From contig JABXHX010000005.1 in NCBI GenBank assembly GCA_013373385.1, positions 62,001 to 126,000 of the forward strand: a DNA stretch of 64,000 bases, read 5' to 3'. The DNA is from Flavobacteriaceae bacterium. GTDB lineage: Bacteria > Bacteroidota > Bacteroidia > Flavobacteriales > Flavobacteriaceae. The position numbers were made by a program, and so were the translations under genes. Positions 1 through 9,200 of the stretch are shown piece after piece; within the stretch, counting starts at the first letter, position 1; every line of letters begins with the position of its first letter. Under the pieces are notes generated by a model, which worked only from the letters and a program-made list of their open reading frames with translations, was not told where the DNA came from and did not search any database.

Positions 1-950
1 ATTAAATCGTGTAAATGTACTACTCCTAAATATTCCTGATTGGTGTTTGTAACCAATATTTGTGTTATATCATTTGTCTCTAATGTTTCTAAAGCATCAA
101 TAGCCATGGCATCTAAAGAAATAGTCTTAGGGTTTTGAGACATAATGTCTTTTGCAAAAAGCGATGAAATATCTGTTGATTTACTTAACATTCTTCTAAT
201 GTCTCCGTCAGTAATAATACCCACAATTTTAGCATTGTCTATTACTGCGGTTACACCTAAACGTTTTTCGCTTATTTCTACAATCACTTCTGGGATGCTG
301 CTGTTTGGTTGCACGGTAGGAGATTCGTTACCTTTAATTAAATCAGCAACACGTAAATACAATCGTTTTCCTAAAGCACCACCCGGATGGTATTTTGCAA
401 AATCTTTGCTGCTAAATCCTTTTAATTCCAACAGGCAAACAGCTAATGCATCACCCATAACTAATTGTGCAGTAGTACTGGTTGTAGGTGCTAAGTTATT
501 TGGACAAGCTTCTTTTTCTACAAAAGTATTTAATGTAAAATCGGCATTGGTGCCTAAAAAAGAATCTGGATTACCAGTAATGGCTATTATTTTATTCCCA
601 TAATTCTGTATTAACGGAACCAATACTTTAATTTCTGGGGTATTTCCGCTTTTAGAGATGCAAATAACAACATCGCTTTTTTGTATGGTTCCTAAATCGC
701 CATGTATGGCATCAGCTGCATGCATAAAAATAGCGGGTGTGCCAGTAGAATTGAATGTAGCGACAATTTTTGTAGCTATATTGGCACTTTTACCGATACC
801 TGTAACAATTACACGCCCTTTAGAATTTAATATATAATTAACTGATGCTTCAAAATCAGTAGTTAATAAATTTACTAAATTAGCTATAGCATTGCTTTCT
901 AATAAGATTGTATTTTTGGCAGCAGCTATAATAGATTTTTGATTTTTCAA
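1..950 (-). CDS. kdsD: KpsF/GutQ family arabinose-5-phosphate isomerase (partial, 3' end outside window)
   Basis: This family interconverts ribulose 5-phosphate and arabinose 5-phosphate in the cytoplasm, the first step of Kdo synthesis for lipopolysaccharide. Translation of the minus strand gives an SIS domain with GIGKSANIATKI (about residues 51-62) and ISKSGNTPEI (about 99-108), followed from about residue 205 by two CBS domains (GVTAVIDNAKIVGIITDGDIRR, then ILVTNTNQEYLGVVHLHDL). The frame is still open at base 1, so only a few C-terminal residues are probably missing. The start is TTG at 950-948: an in-frame stop lies two codons upstream and no ATG precedes the SIS fold. It is divergent from recQ. 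The family call is secure; Kdo pathway membership is inferred, since a GutQ-like paralogue would look similar. Confidence 0.9.
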   Translation of the reverse strand, partial: MKNQKSIIAAAKNTILLESNAIANLVNLLTTDFEASVNYILNSKGRVIVTGIGKSANIATKIVATFNSTGTPAIFMHAADAIHGDLGTIQKSDVVICISKSGNTPEIKVLVPLIQNYGNKIIAITGNPDSFLGTNADFTLNTFVEKEACPNNLAPTTSTTAQLVMGDALAVCLLELKGFSSKDFAKYHPGGALGKRLYLRVADLIKGNESPTVQPNSSIPEVIVEISEKRLGVTAVIDNAKIVGIITDGDIRRMLSKSTDISSLFAKDIMSQNPKTISLDAMAIDALETLETNDITQILVTNTNQEYLGVVHLHDL

Positions 951-1002
951 GTTTTAATTATTTTAGTAGTATAAAAAAAAGTTATATCTTTAAAATTATA
1001 AA

Positions 1003-1020
1003 CAACACTATTTAGTGTTG
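1003..1020. promoter_or_regulatory. 18-bp perfect palindrome between divergent kdsD and recQ
   Basis: The sequence CAACACTATTTAGTGTTG has two perfect 8-bp arms around a TT centre. It sits in the 155-bp gap between two divergent genes, where an operator for a dimeric regulator would be expected. No T-run follows on either strand, so a terminator is unlikely. The regulator is unknown. Confidence 0.4.
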
Positions 1021-1105
1021 CAAATCTACTACAAATTATTATAGACCCAAACCAAAATATTGGTTTTTAAAAGTATACTATTAAAACAAGCAATTGATTT
1101 AATAC

Positions 1106-3301
1106 ATGAGTGAAGAAATAGATTTATACAGTCCTTTAAAGAAATTCTTTGGATTTACGAAGTTTAAAGGTTTACAAGAAGATGTAATTAAAAGCATCTT
1201 ACAAAAGCAAGATACATTTGTGGTTATGCCAACCGGTGGTGGTAAGTCGTTGTGTTACCAATTACCAGCCTTGATGAGCGAAGGAACGGCAATAGTAATA
1301 TCGCCATTAATCGCCTTGATGAAAAATCAAGTTGATGCTATTAGAGGAATTTCAGAAAATAAAGGAATCGCACATGTGCTCAACTCTTCTTTAAATAAAA
1401 CTGAAGTAAATCAGGTAAAAAGTGATATTGCTAACGGAGTTACAAAATTGCTCTATGTTGCTCCAGAATCTTTGATAAAAGAAGAATACGTAACATTTTT
1501 ACAATCACAAAAAATATCATTTGTAGCGATTGATGAAGCTCATTGTATTTCTGAATGGGGGCACGATTTTAGACCAGAATACAGAAATTTACGTACCATT
1601 ATCAAACAAATAGACAATGTACCTGTAATTGGTTTAACAGCAACAGCAACTGAGAAAGTCCAAGAAGATATTTTAAAAACATTAGGAATTTCTGATGCAA
1701 AAACCTTTAAAGCCTCTTTTAATAGACCAAATTTGTTTTACGAGGTAAGACCAAAAACTAAAGATGTAGATAGAGATATCATTCGTTTTGTTAAGCAGTA
1801 TATTGGTAAGTCTGGAATTGTATATTGTTTAAGCAGAAAAAAAGTTGAAGAGATAGCACAGGTATTACAAGTAAATGGAATCAAGGCCGTGCCATACCAT
1901 GCAGGTTTAGATGCAAAAACTAGAGTAAAACATCAAGATATGTTTTTGATGGAAGACTGCGATGTAGTTGTTGCTACCATTGCATTTGGAATGGGAATAG
2001 ACAAACCAGATGTTCGTTATGTTATTCATCATGATATACCTAAAAGTTTAGAAAGTTACTATCAAGAGACGGGTAGAGCAGGTAGAGATGGTGGAGAAGG
2101 TTATTGTTTGGCATTCTATTCTTACAAAGATATTGAGAAGCTAGAAAAATTTATGGCTAGTAAGCCTGTTGCAGAACAAGAAATAGGGCACGCCTTATTG
2201 CAAGAAGTAGTTGGCTATGCAGAAACATCAATGAGCAGACGTAAATATATTTTGCATTATTTTGGTGAAGAATTTGATGAAGTTAATGGCTTAGGTGCAG
2301 AAATGGATGACAATACAAAAAATCCGAAAAAAAAGCACGAAGCCAAAGACCAAGTAGTACAGCTATTAAGTGTTGTAAGGGACACAAAAGAAAAATACAA
2401 AGCTAAAGACATCGTCTCTACCATTGTTGGTAAAGAAAATGCCATGCTAAAATCTCATAAAACACCGAATCAACCTTTTTTTGGTATTGGTAAAGAAAAA
2501 GACGATGCCTACTGGATGGCATTAATTAGACAAGTACTTGTAGCTGGCTTACTGCGTAAAGAAATAGAACAGTACGGAGTTATTAAACTCACACAAAAAG
2601 GACTAGATTTTATTAATACACCAGCATCATTTATGATGACAGAAGATCATATTTATGATGAAGAACATGATGCTTCTATCATTACCAATGCAAAAGGAAA
2701 TTCAACTGGTGTGGATGACAAATTGATGGTGATGTTAAAAGATTTACGTAAAAAAATAGCTAAACAATCTGATGTACCACCCTTTGCCGTTTTTCAAGAT
2801 CCTTCTTTAGAAGACATGGCGTTGAAATATCCAATTTCTTTGCAAGACCTATCTAATGTACATGGAGTAGGAGAAGGCAAGGCTCGTAAATTTGGTAGAG
2901 AGTTTGTAAAATTAATAGCCAATTATGTTGAAGAGAATGATATTTTAAGACCAGATGATTTGGTAGTGAAAAGTACTGGAGTAAATTCTGGATTAAAATT
3001 GTACATCATTCAAAATACAGATAGAAAATTACCTTTAATAGACATTGCTAATTCTAAAGGATTAGAAATGAAGGAACTGATAAAAGAAATGGAAGCTATT
3101 ATTTATTCGGGCACTAAATTAAATATTGATTATTCTTTAGATGATTTATTAGATGAAGATCAACAAGAAGAAATTTTTGATTATTTTATGGAAGCTGAGA
3201 CCGATAAAATTCAAGAAGCTTTAGATGAATTTGATGGAGATTATGACGAAGAAGAACTTCGGTTAATGAGAATAAAATTTATAAACGATGTCGCTAATTA
3301 G
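1106..3301 (+). CDS. recQ: ATP-dependent DNA helicase RecQ, zinc-site-less type
   Basis: A 3'-5' DNA helicase acting in recombination and fork repair. Walker A is MPTGGGKS (residues 41-48) and the DEAH box is at 143-146 followed by CISEWGHDFRPEY. The second RecA lobe carries GIVYCLSRKKVEEIA and QETGRAGRDG. An RQC winged-helix region follows, and an HRDC-like domain lies at about 537-612. At 731 residues it is longer than E. coli RecQ (about 610), with an acidic C-terminal extension. The four cysteines of the usual RQC zinc site are absent: the region after SRRKYILHYFGEEFDEVNG (about 376-394) has no Cys cluster. The family assignment is secure. The 3' end of the gene forms one arm of a terminator hairpin. 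Confidence 0.95.
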   Translation: MSEEIDLYSPLKKFFGFTKFKGLQEDVIKSILQKQDTFVVMPTGGGKSLCYQLPALMSEGTAIVISPLIALMKNQVDAIRGISENKGIAHVLNSSLNKTEVNQVKSDIANGVTKLLYVAPESLIKEEYVTFLQSQKISFVAIDEAHCISEWGHDFRPEYRNLRTIIKQIDNVPVIGLTATATEKVQEDILKTLGISDAKTFKASFNRPNLFYEVRPKTKDVDRDIIRFVKQYIGKSGIVYCLSRKKVEEIAQVLQVNGIKAVPYHAGLDAKTRVKHQDMFLMEDCDVVVATIAFGMGIDKPDVRYVIHHDIPKSLESYYQETGRAGRDGGEGYCLAFYSYKDIEKLEKFMASKPVAEQEIGHALLQEVVGYAETSMSRRKYILHYFGEEFDEVNGLGAEMDDNTKNPKKKHEAKDQVVQLLSVVRDTKEKYKAKDIVSTIVGKENAMLKSHKTPNQPFFGIGKEKDDAYWMALIRQVLVAGLLRKEIEQYGVIKLTQKGLDFINTPASFMMTEDHIYDEEHDASIITNAKGNSTGVDDKLMVMLKDLRKKIAKQSDVPPFAVFQDPSLEDMALKYPISLQDLSNVHGVGEGKARKFGREFVKLIANYVEENDILRPDDLVVKSTGVNSGLKLYIIQNTDRKLPLIDIANSKGLEMKELIKEMEAIIYSGTKLNIDYSLDDLLDEDQQEEIFDYFMEAETDKIQEALDEFDGDYDEEELRLMRIKFINDVAN

Positions 3302-3313
3302 CGACATTTTTTT
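3288..3313. terminator. Terminator overlapping the recQ stop codon
   Basis: ATGTCGCTAATTAGCGACAT (3288-3307) is a perfect 20-bp palindrome followed by a run of seven T on the plus strand (3307-3313). It includes the last codons and stop of recQ and ends at the stop of the convergent ZIP gene. The T-run serves recQ; the hairpin could also slow transcription from the other side. Confidence 0.8.
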
Positions 3314-3995
3314 AACCTAAGGTAAAAATTGTAACTAAAATACCCAATACAATTGCAGCGAATTTTTGAATGTTAAACTTGTGGTTTTCAGAACTTTCAA
3401 AAAGAATAATGGTGGAGATGTGTAAAAACACTCCGATTATAATGGCTGTAATTTCAGTATGAAAATCAGTAAAGAAAGAAATTTGTTCAGCTACCAAAAC
3501 ACCTAGAGGACTCATGAGTCCAAATATTGATAGGAAGAGAGCAATAATAGTTTTTGAAAATTTTGAATGCAATAAAAACGTAGTTAATACAATGGCAATT
3601 GGGATTTTATGTACAACGATGGCCCATAATAAATTATCATCTTCATGATGAATCGGGATTCCTTCAGAAAATGCGTGAATACATAAACTCACAAAAAGTA
3701 AAAAAGGAAACTTAGATTGATCTGCGTGTATATGAATATGTCCATGTTCAGCACCCTTAGAAAAAGATTCTAATACAGATTGAATCAAGATACCCGATAG
3801 AATAAAAACTCCAATTTTTGTTGAGTTGCCATGCGAATGTTCAAAAACTTCTGGTAATAAATGTAAAATAGTAACCGATAATAAGTATGCTCCACTGAAA
3901 GATAATAATAATCTGGTGAATTTATTTGATGGCTTAAATAACAATACAGCTAAAGCTCCTATTAACACTGATAATATAAGTAATAGATAATCCAT
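3312..3995 (-). CDS. ZIP family divalent metal transporter
   Basis: An inner-membrane importer of zinc or similar divalent cations into the cytoplasm. The 227 residues form about seven to eight hydrophobic segments. Conserved metal-path residues are visible: HLLPE at 45-49, HAFSEGIP at 107-114 and HKIP at 129-132. A cytosolic loop rich in histidine (EHGHIHIH, 83-90) is typical of the family. Its ATG overlaps the stop of the upstream methyltransferase by one base (TAATG), so the two are translationally coupled. The exact metal cannot be read from sequence. Confidence 0.88.
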   Translation of the reverse strand: MDYLLLILSVLIGALAVLLFKPSNKFTRLLLSFSGAYLLSVTILHLLPEVFEHSHGNSTKIGVFILSGILIQSVLESFSKGAEHGHIHIHADQSKFPFLLFVSLCIHAFSEGIPIHHEDDNLLWAIVVHKIPIAIVLTTFLLHSKFSKTIIALFLSIFGLMSPLGVLVAEQISFFTDFHTEITAIIIGVFLHISTIILFESSENHKFNIQKFAAIVLGILVTIFTLG

Positions 3996-4723
3996 TAAGA
4001 AACCACAAAAATTAAACGATTCGAAGAGTTTTTATTGAAAGGAGCTAAGTTGTAATCACCAAAAATATGGTTGATTGTTAACCCTGCTTCTTTGAAGTAA
4101 TGTGTAAATTTTTCTACATCTAAATACTTTACACGCTCAAAATAAGAATGCTGCTTACCATCAACATTAAAAGAGATTTCTTTGATAATAAACCCATCTT
4201 CAATTTTTTTATGAATATGAAAATCTATTCCGTCTATAGACTTTATTTCTTTAGTAACTAAGTTGTTTTGAACATAGCTTACATTTAAAAAATCAATAAC
4301 AGCAATTCCATTTTCTTTCAATCCCTTTTTAATATTCCTAAGTACTTGAATATCTTCTGAATCATCTTTAAAATAGCCAAAACTGGTAAATAAATTAAAG
4401 ATTGCATTATAGCTATTGTTAAAAGTGTCCCTCATATCATGCTGAATAAAGTCTAAACGATTATTTGAGAACTCATTTGCATGCTCTATATTATTTTTTG
4501 ATAAATCTGCACCAGTAACTTGATAGCCTAATGAGTTTAAAAAAACAGAATGTCTTCCTTTACCACAAGCTAAATCTAACACATGAGATTGTAATGGCAA
4601 TTTTAGAAAAGAGGTAATGTTCTGCATAAAAATACGCGCATCTGTATCATCTCTATCTCTGTAAAGGATATGATAATAAGGTGTGTCAAACCAAGAAGTA
4701 AACCAGTCTGCTTGTGTTTTCAT
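3995..4723 (-). CDS. Class I SAM-dependent methyltransferase
   Basis: A soluble Rossmann-fold methyltransferase of 242 residues. Motif I is VLDLACGKGRHSVFL (about residues 44-58), the acidic motif II follows in VTGADLSKNNIEHA, and a motif IV-like FNLFTSFGYF is near 110. The HIHKKIEDGFIIKEISF segment resembles small-molecule or cofactor methyltransferases of the Methyltransf_25 type rather than RNA enzymes. It is the first gene of a two-gene unit with the ZIP transporter. The substrate is unknown and the link to metal transport may be only transcriptional. Confidence 0.8.
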   Translation of the reverse strand: MKTQADWFTSWFDTPYYHILYRDRDDTDARIFMQNITSFLKLPLQSHVLDLACGKGRHSVFLNSLGYQVTGADLSKNNIEHANEFSNNRLDFIQHDMRDTFNNSYNAIFNLFTSFGYFKDDSEDIQVLRNIKKGLKENGIAVIDFLNVSYVQNNLVTKEIKSIDGIDFHIHKKIEDGFIIKEISFNVDGKQHSYFERVKYLDVEKFTHYFKEAGLTINHIFGDYNLAPFNKNSSNRLIFVVS

Positions 4724-4826
4724 AGTTCAGTTAGTTCACAAAAATACTGATTTCTTACAGAAAGCAATTTAAAAAGTAAAAGAATTAAAAATATGCTTGA
4801 ATAAATACCTATCTTAAATTAAAACG

Positions 4827-4834
4827 TATTTTTG
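4827..4834 (+). promoter_or_regulatory. Bacteroidota -7 promoter element for the RlmL-type gene
   Basis: TATTTTTG matches the consensus TAnnTTTG and lies five bases before the ATG at 4839. Transcription would begin at or just before the start codon, giving a leaderless or nearly leaderless message. I see no convincing -33 TTTG at the expected spacing. Confidence 0.6.
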
Positions 4835-4838
4835 CAGC

Positions 4839-6008
4839 ATGAGTAGAGGTCAAGATTTTAAAATGGTGGCTACCACCATGTTTGGTTTAGAAGAAGTACT
4901 AGCAACAGAATTACGAAATTTAGGTGCACAAGATGTAAAAATTGGTGTTCGTAATGTTTCTTTTAAAGGTGATAAAGGCTTTTTGTATAAGGCAAACATT
5001 GCTTTAAGAACAGCAATTAGAATCTTAAAACCCATAAAATCATTTAAAGTGTTTGATGAAGAAGATTTGTATAATAATCTTCAGAAAATTAAATGGGAAA
5101 ATTACTTGAATGTTGACGGCACTTTTGCTATCGGAGCAGTTGTAAACTCTAAACATTTCACAAGTAACTCACATTATGTCTCTTTAAAATCAAAAGATGC
5201 AGTTGCAGATTATTTTAGGCATAGATATAGTAAACGCCCAAATGTAGATTTAAAATACCCAGATTTAAAAATTCATGTACATATTCAAAAAGAATGGTGT
5301 ACGGTTTCATTAGATAGTTCTGGCGATTCTTTGCACAAGCGTGGTTATAGAAGTGCTACGAATATTGCTCCAATAAATGAAGTGTTGGCGGCAGGTATGG
5401 TATTACTTTCTGGATATACAGGCGATGAAAATTTTATCGACCCCATGTGTGGTTCTGGTACTATTTTGATTGAAGCAGCGATGATTGCCAATAATATTCC
5501 AGCTAACATTAACCGTAAGCATTTTGCTTTTGAAAATTGGAGCGACTATGATGAGGATTTGTATTTTGTAATTCAAGATGCCTTGTTAAAGAAAATTCGA
5601 AGTTCTCATTTTAAAATTATGGGATTTGATAAGGCTCCGTCAGCAGTCAAAAAAGCGCAGGACAATATCAAAAATGCCAATTTAGAAGAGTTTATAGGAG
5701 TACATCATGTAAATTTTTTCAATTCTAAGAAAGAAGTATTTGGCAATACAACTATTCTTTTTAATCCACCTTATGGAGAACGTTTGAATATTGATACCGC
5801 TGAGTTTTATAGAAAAATTGGAGATACATTAAAGCATGGGTATCCAGAATCTAAAGTTTGGTTTATTACTTCAGATATTGCTGCATTAAAACATGTTGGA
5901 TTAAGAACATCAAAAAGAATTCCTTTAAAGAATGGTGACTTAGACTGTCGCTTTGTACGATATGATATGTATGAAGGAACTAGAAAAGTTAGAAAAGAGC
6001 AAGAATAA
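4839..6008 (+). CDS. THUMP domain class I SAM RNA methyltransferase (RlmL-type, 23S rRNA m2G)
   Basis: A cytoplasmic N2-guanine rRNA methyltransferase related to the N-terminal half of E. coli RlmKL, which makes m2G2445 in 23S rRNA. The N-terminal region holds the ferredoxin-like and THUMP domains (about residues 1-160). The catalytic half has FIDPMCGSGTILIEAAMIA (about 200-218) as the SAM motif and NPPYGERL (about 309-316) as the N6/N2-type catalytic motif. At 389 residues it lacks the RlmK half, as is usual in this phylum. It is a monocistron. The exact target base is inferred from the family. Confidence 0.88.
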   Translation: MSRGQDFKMVATTMFGLEEVLATELRNLGAQDVKIGVRNVSFKGDKGFLYKANIALRTAIRILKPIKSFKVFDEEDLYNNLQKIKWENYLNVDGTFAIGAVVNSKHFTSNSHYVSLKSKDAVADYFRHRYSKRPNVDLKYPDLKIHVHIQKEWCTVSLDSSGDSLHKRGYRSATNIAPINEVLAAGMVLLSGYTGDENFIDPMCGSGTILIEAAMIANNIPANINRKHFAFENWSDYDEDLYFVIQDALLKKIRSSHFKIMGFDKAPSAVKKAQDNIKNANLEEFIGVHHVNFFNSKKEVFGNTTILFNPPYGERLNIDTAEFYRKIGDTLKHGYPESKVWFITSDIAALKHVGLRTSKRIPLKNGDLDCRFVRYDMYEGTRKVRKEQE

Positions 6009-6104
6009 CTATTCTTTTAAAATCGCTTCTATATAATTTTCAAATTCAGTCTTAAAATTATGTCCGAGTAAATGTAGTAACTCTACTTTTTTATGTTTTG
6101 ACAT
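6009..6104 (-). CDS. Possible 31-residue small protein
   Basis: The minus strand has ATG at 6104-6102 and TAG at 6011-6009, encoding a charged, probably helical peptide (MSKHKKVELLHLLGHNFKTE and onward, ending in EAILKE). The frame continues upstream to a TGA inside the terminator hairpin at 6204-6227, but that part is Phe/Tyr-rich as expected of poly-T DNA, and no ATG lies in it. The peptide could be a real small gene, the C-terminal remnant of a lost gene, or chance. No homologue is recognised. Confidence 0.2.
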   Translation of the reverse strand: MSKHKKVELLHLLGHNFKTEFENYIEAILKE

Positions 6105-6200
6105 GAATAAAAAAGTATAGAAATAATGATAAAAGTAAAAATTGATCTCATAAAAATAATTTGTATTTGAGTTTGAAGAAACAACAAAAAAATTACAAAT

Positions 6201-6227
6201 AAAAAAGCCTCACATTTGTGAGGCTTT
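6201..6227 (-). terminator. Rho-independent terminator of the secreted endonuclease gene
   Basis: AAAGCCTCAC (6204-6213) pairs with GTGAGGCTTT (6218-6227) around an ATTT loop. Read on the minus strand it is followed by a T-run (complement of 6201-6206). It lies 20 bp after the stop of the 1215-residue endonuclease gene. Confidence 0.85.
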
Positions 6228-6246
6228 AAAGTTGATTATTGTAGAA

Positions 6247-9200
6247 TTAATTTTTTACAAATCGTTGTATCATTTTTTCTTCAGGAGTTGTTATTTCAAG
6301 GAAATAAATCCCTTTCTTTAATTGTGAAACATTTATTTGATTTGAAGTTAACTTTCCTTTTAAAACAATTTGCCCAATTGTATTTACAATTTTATAATTT
6401 TTAGCATGTAACGCATCCATTTTAATTGTTAAAACAGAACTTGTTACTGGGTTGGGGTAGATGCTGAATTCATTTATACCATCAGCTTCGTTACTTAGCA
6501 TTGTTCTTATTAATTCAACAGAATTTGATGTTTTACCTTTAGATTGTAATGTGCCAGTTTTTCCAGTAATTGTAACTCGATCAATATAAATATGATCAGC
6601 ATTTCCAGAAGCATCATTTTGGAATCGAATTTGAGAATTATTAGCAAATGTATGATTGTTTTTATTTAAGATTACAGTAGCTGAATAAAAACCATTGTTA
6701 TTAAAATCAGTTCCACTTGCATAAGTTTCTACCGTAGACCACGAGCTTCCGTCATAAAATCTCACCCAGAAATCTTCTCCAGATTCCATGCTATAAGCAT
6801 AAAAATAAAATTCAATTTCTACTGTATCAAATGAAGATAAATCATAAGACTGAGATGTCATTGCAGAAGCAGTTCCAGAATTGTCTCTTAAACGAATAGA
6901 ATAGCTTCCTTCATAAGATCTAGAACCTGAATATCTATCAGCATCACTACCGCCATCTGCCCAATTATCCCATCCACTTTCAAAATAAGATTGAGATACA
7001 ACTGTAGAAGATGTATTAGATAAAGTAGTTGTAGATATAACATTACTAGCACTTGAAGTATTAGATGCAGCATCTATAGCTGTAACAGAGAAATTATAAC
7101 TAGTATTTGGAGTTAACCCAGTAACTTGATAGTTAGTATTTGTAATTGTTACAATTTTTGTAGCTCCGTTGTATACTTCATACCCAGTTACTGCGACATT
7201 GTCGGTTGAAGTATTCCAAGTTAAATCTACGGTAGTTTGTGTTACATTACTTGCAGTTAAACTTGTAGGAGCACTGGGTGCTGTTACATCAGCTGCACCA
7301 TCTAAAGTATGGTTTCCTAATCCACTAAATGTATCTTGTGAAAAAGAATCCCATTCAGCAACTGTATACGTTGTATTTGGACTATTAACTGATGATTTTC
7401 TTCGTAAAGTAACATCTTGTGCAAAATTAGATGAGCTAGAAGCATTTCCTAACAAATCAATTAAAATATTATTTTTAAACAGCCCAACAGCATCGTTTCC
7501 ATTAAAAGTTAACACTGTTCCGTTAGTAGTATTAGCAAGAGCTTGTAATGTAGCATTAGCACTACTATTTACAATTACATAAACTTGTCCGTTTGCTAAA
7601 TTACCAGATAATGACATAGTAGTAGAAAAACTACCACTACCATTTGTAGCTTTTTTTAATGAATAGTTAGACAAATCTACTGTGCTTCCTGTAAAATTTG
7701 CTATTTCTAAAGCTTTATTATTTGACGAACCTTCTACATATTCTGAAATGATTAAATCAGAAGCTGTACCAGTTGCAGGAGTATTATCTGTAGTAACATT
7801 AATTGAATTACTAGCATTAGAAGTATTTCCTGCAGCATCTTTTGCCTTTATAGAAAAAGTATATGATGTACTTGCAGTTAATCCAGATACATTATAATTT
7901 GTAGAGCTTGTCGAAGCTAATAATGATGCACCTTGATAGATATCATAACCAGTTACAGAAACATTATCTGATGCTGCTGTCCAAGATAAATCTACTGTAG
8001 TTTGTGTAATGTTTGAACTTGTTAAATTAGTTGGAGCAGATGGAGCTGTAGTATCAACAGTTGTAATATTTACTGTATTACTTGCATTAGAAATATTCCC
8101 AGCAGCATCTTTTGCCTTTATAGAGAAAGTATATGATGTTACAACATTTAATCCAGAAACTGAATAGCTTGTATTTGTAGTGGTAGCTATTACAGAAGCT
8201 CCTTGATATATATCATAACCAGTAACAGCAGTATTATCTGTAGATGCATTCCAATTTAAATTAACTGAAGTTTCTGTAATATTTGTACTCGTTAAATTTG
8301 ATGGAGCTGTTGGAACTTCAGTATCTGTAGGATTTCCTCCATCTATTGTATGATTGCCTAAACCGCTAAACGTATCTGATGCAAGAGAATTCCATTCAGA
8401 AACTGTATAGTTGGTATTCGGACTGGTAATTGTTGATTTTCTTTGTAATGTTTTGTTAGCTCCAAAAGTATCAGTACTATTAAAAACACCAACGGCATCA
8501 ATTAGTACATCATTTTTAAATAATCCAATAGCATCGTTTCCATTAAAGTTTAATTCACTAGAACTTGTTGTTGCATTTGCAACACTAGTAACAGCAGATG
8601 AAGCACTTGAATGACTAACAACAAAAACGCTTCCGTTAGCTAAGGTTCCTGTTAAAGTATAACCTCCAGACCAAGAACCAGCTCCATTAGTTTGCTTTTT
8701 AATTTTATAGATTGATAAATCTACAGAAGTACCTGTAAAGTTTGCAATCTCTAAGGCTTTGTTATAAGAAGAACCTTCAACATATTCAGAAATTAACAAC
8801 TCAGTGGTTGTTCCTCCACCAGAACCTTGTAAAGTAGTTACATTAACAGTATTACTATTTGCCGAAGTATTTCCTGCAGCATCTTTTGCCTTTACAGTAA
8901 ATGAGTAAGCTGTATTACTAGATAAACCTGTAACTGTATAGTTTGTATTTGTAGTAGTTGTAACAAAGTTAGAGCCATTAAAAACATCATATCCAGTAAC
9001 AGCAACATTATCTGTTGAAGCTGTCCATGCTAAGCTAGTAGAAGTTTGCGTGGTGTTAGATGCGGTTAAATTAGTTGGTGCTGTTGGAGCTTGAGTATCA
9101 GAAGAAGAACCACTAAACAAGTCTTCAGCTTGCGGGCCGCCCCAAATTTTAGTAGCAAAAGAAGGGTTGTCTATAAAAGGATTTCTGTTTCCTTGTATAA

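Noticed and set aside
145..603. Plus-strand ORF of 152 codons
   Set aside because: It lies fully antisense to the kdsD-like isomerase, whose translation shows clear SIS and CBS motifs.
7169..8614. Several plus-strand ORFs of 67-137 codons
   Set aside because: They are antisense shadows of the FN3 and lamin-tail repeats of the endonuclease and have no motif of their own.
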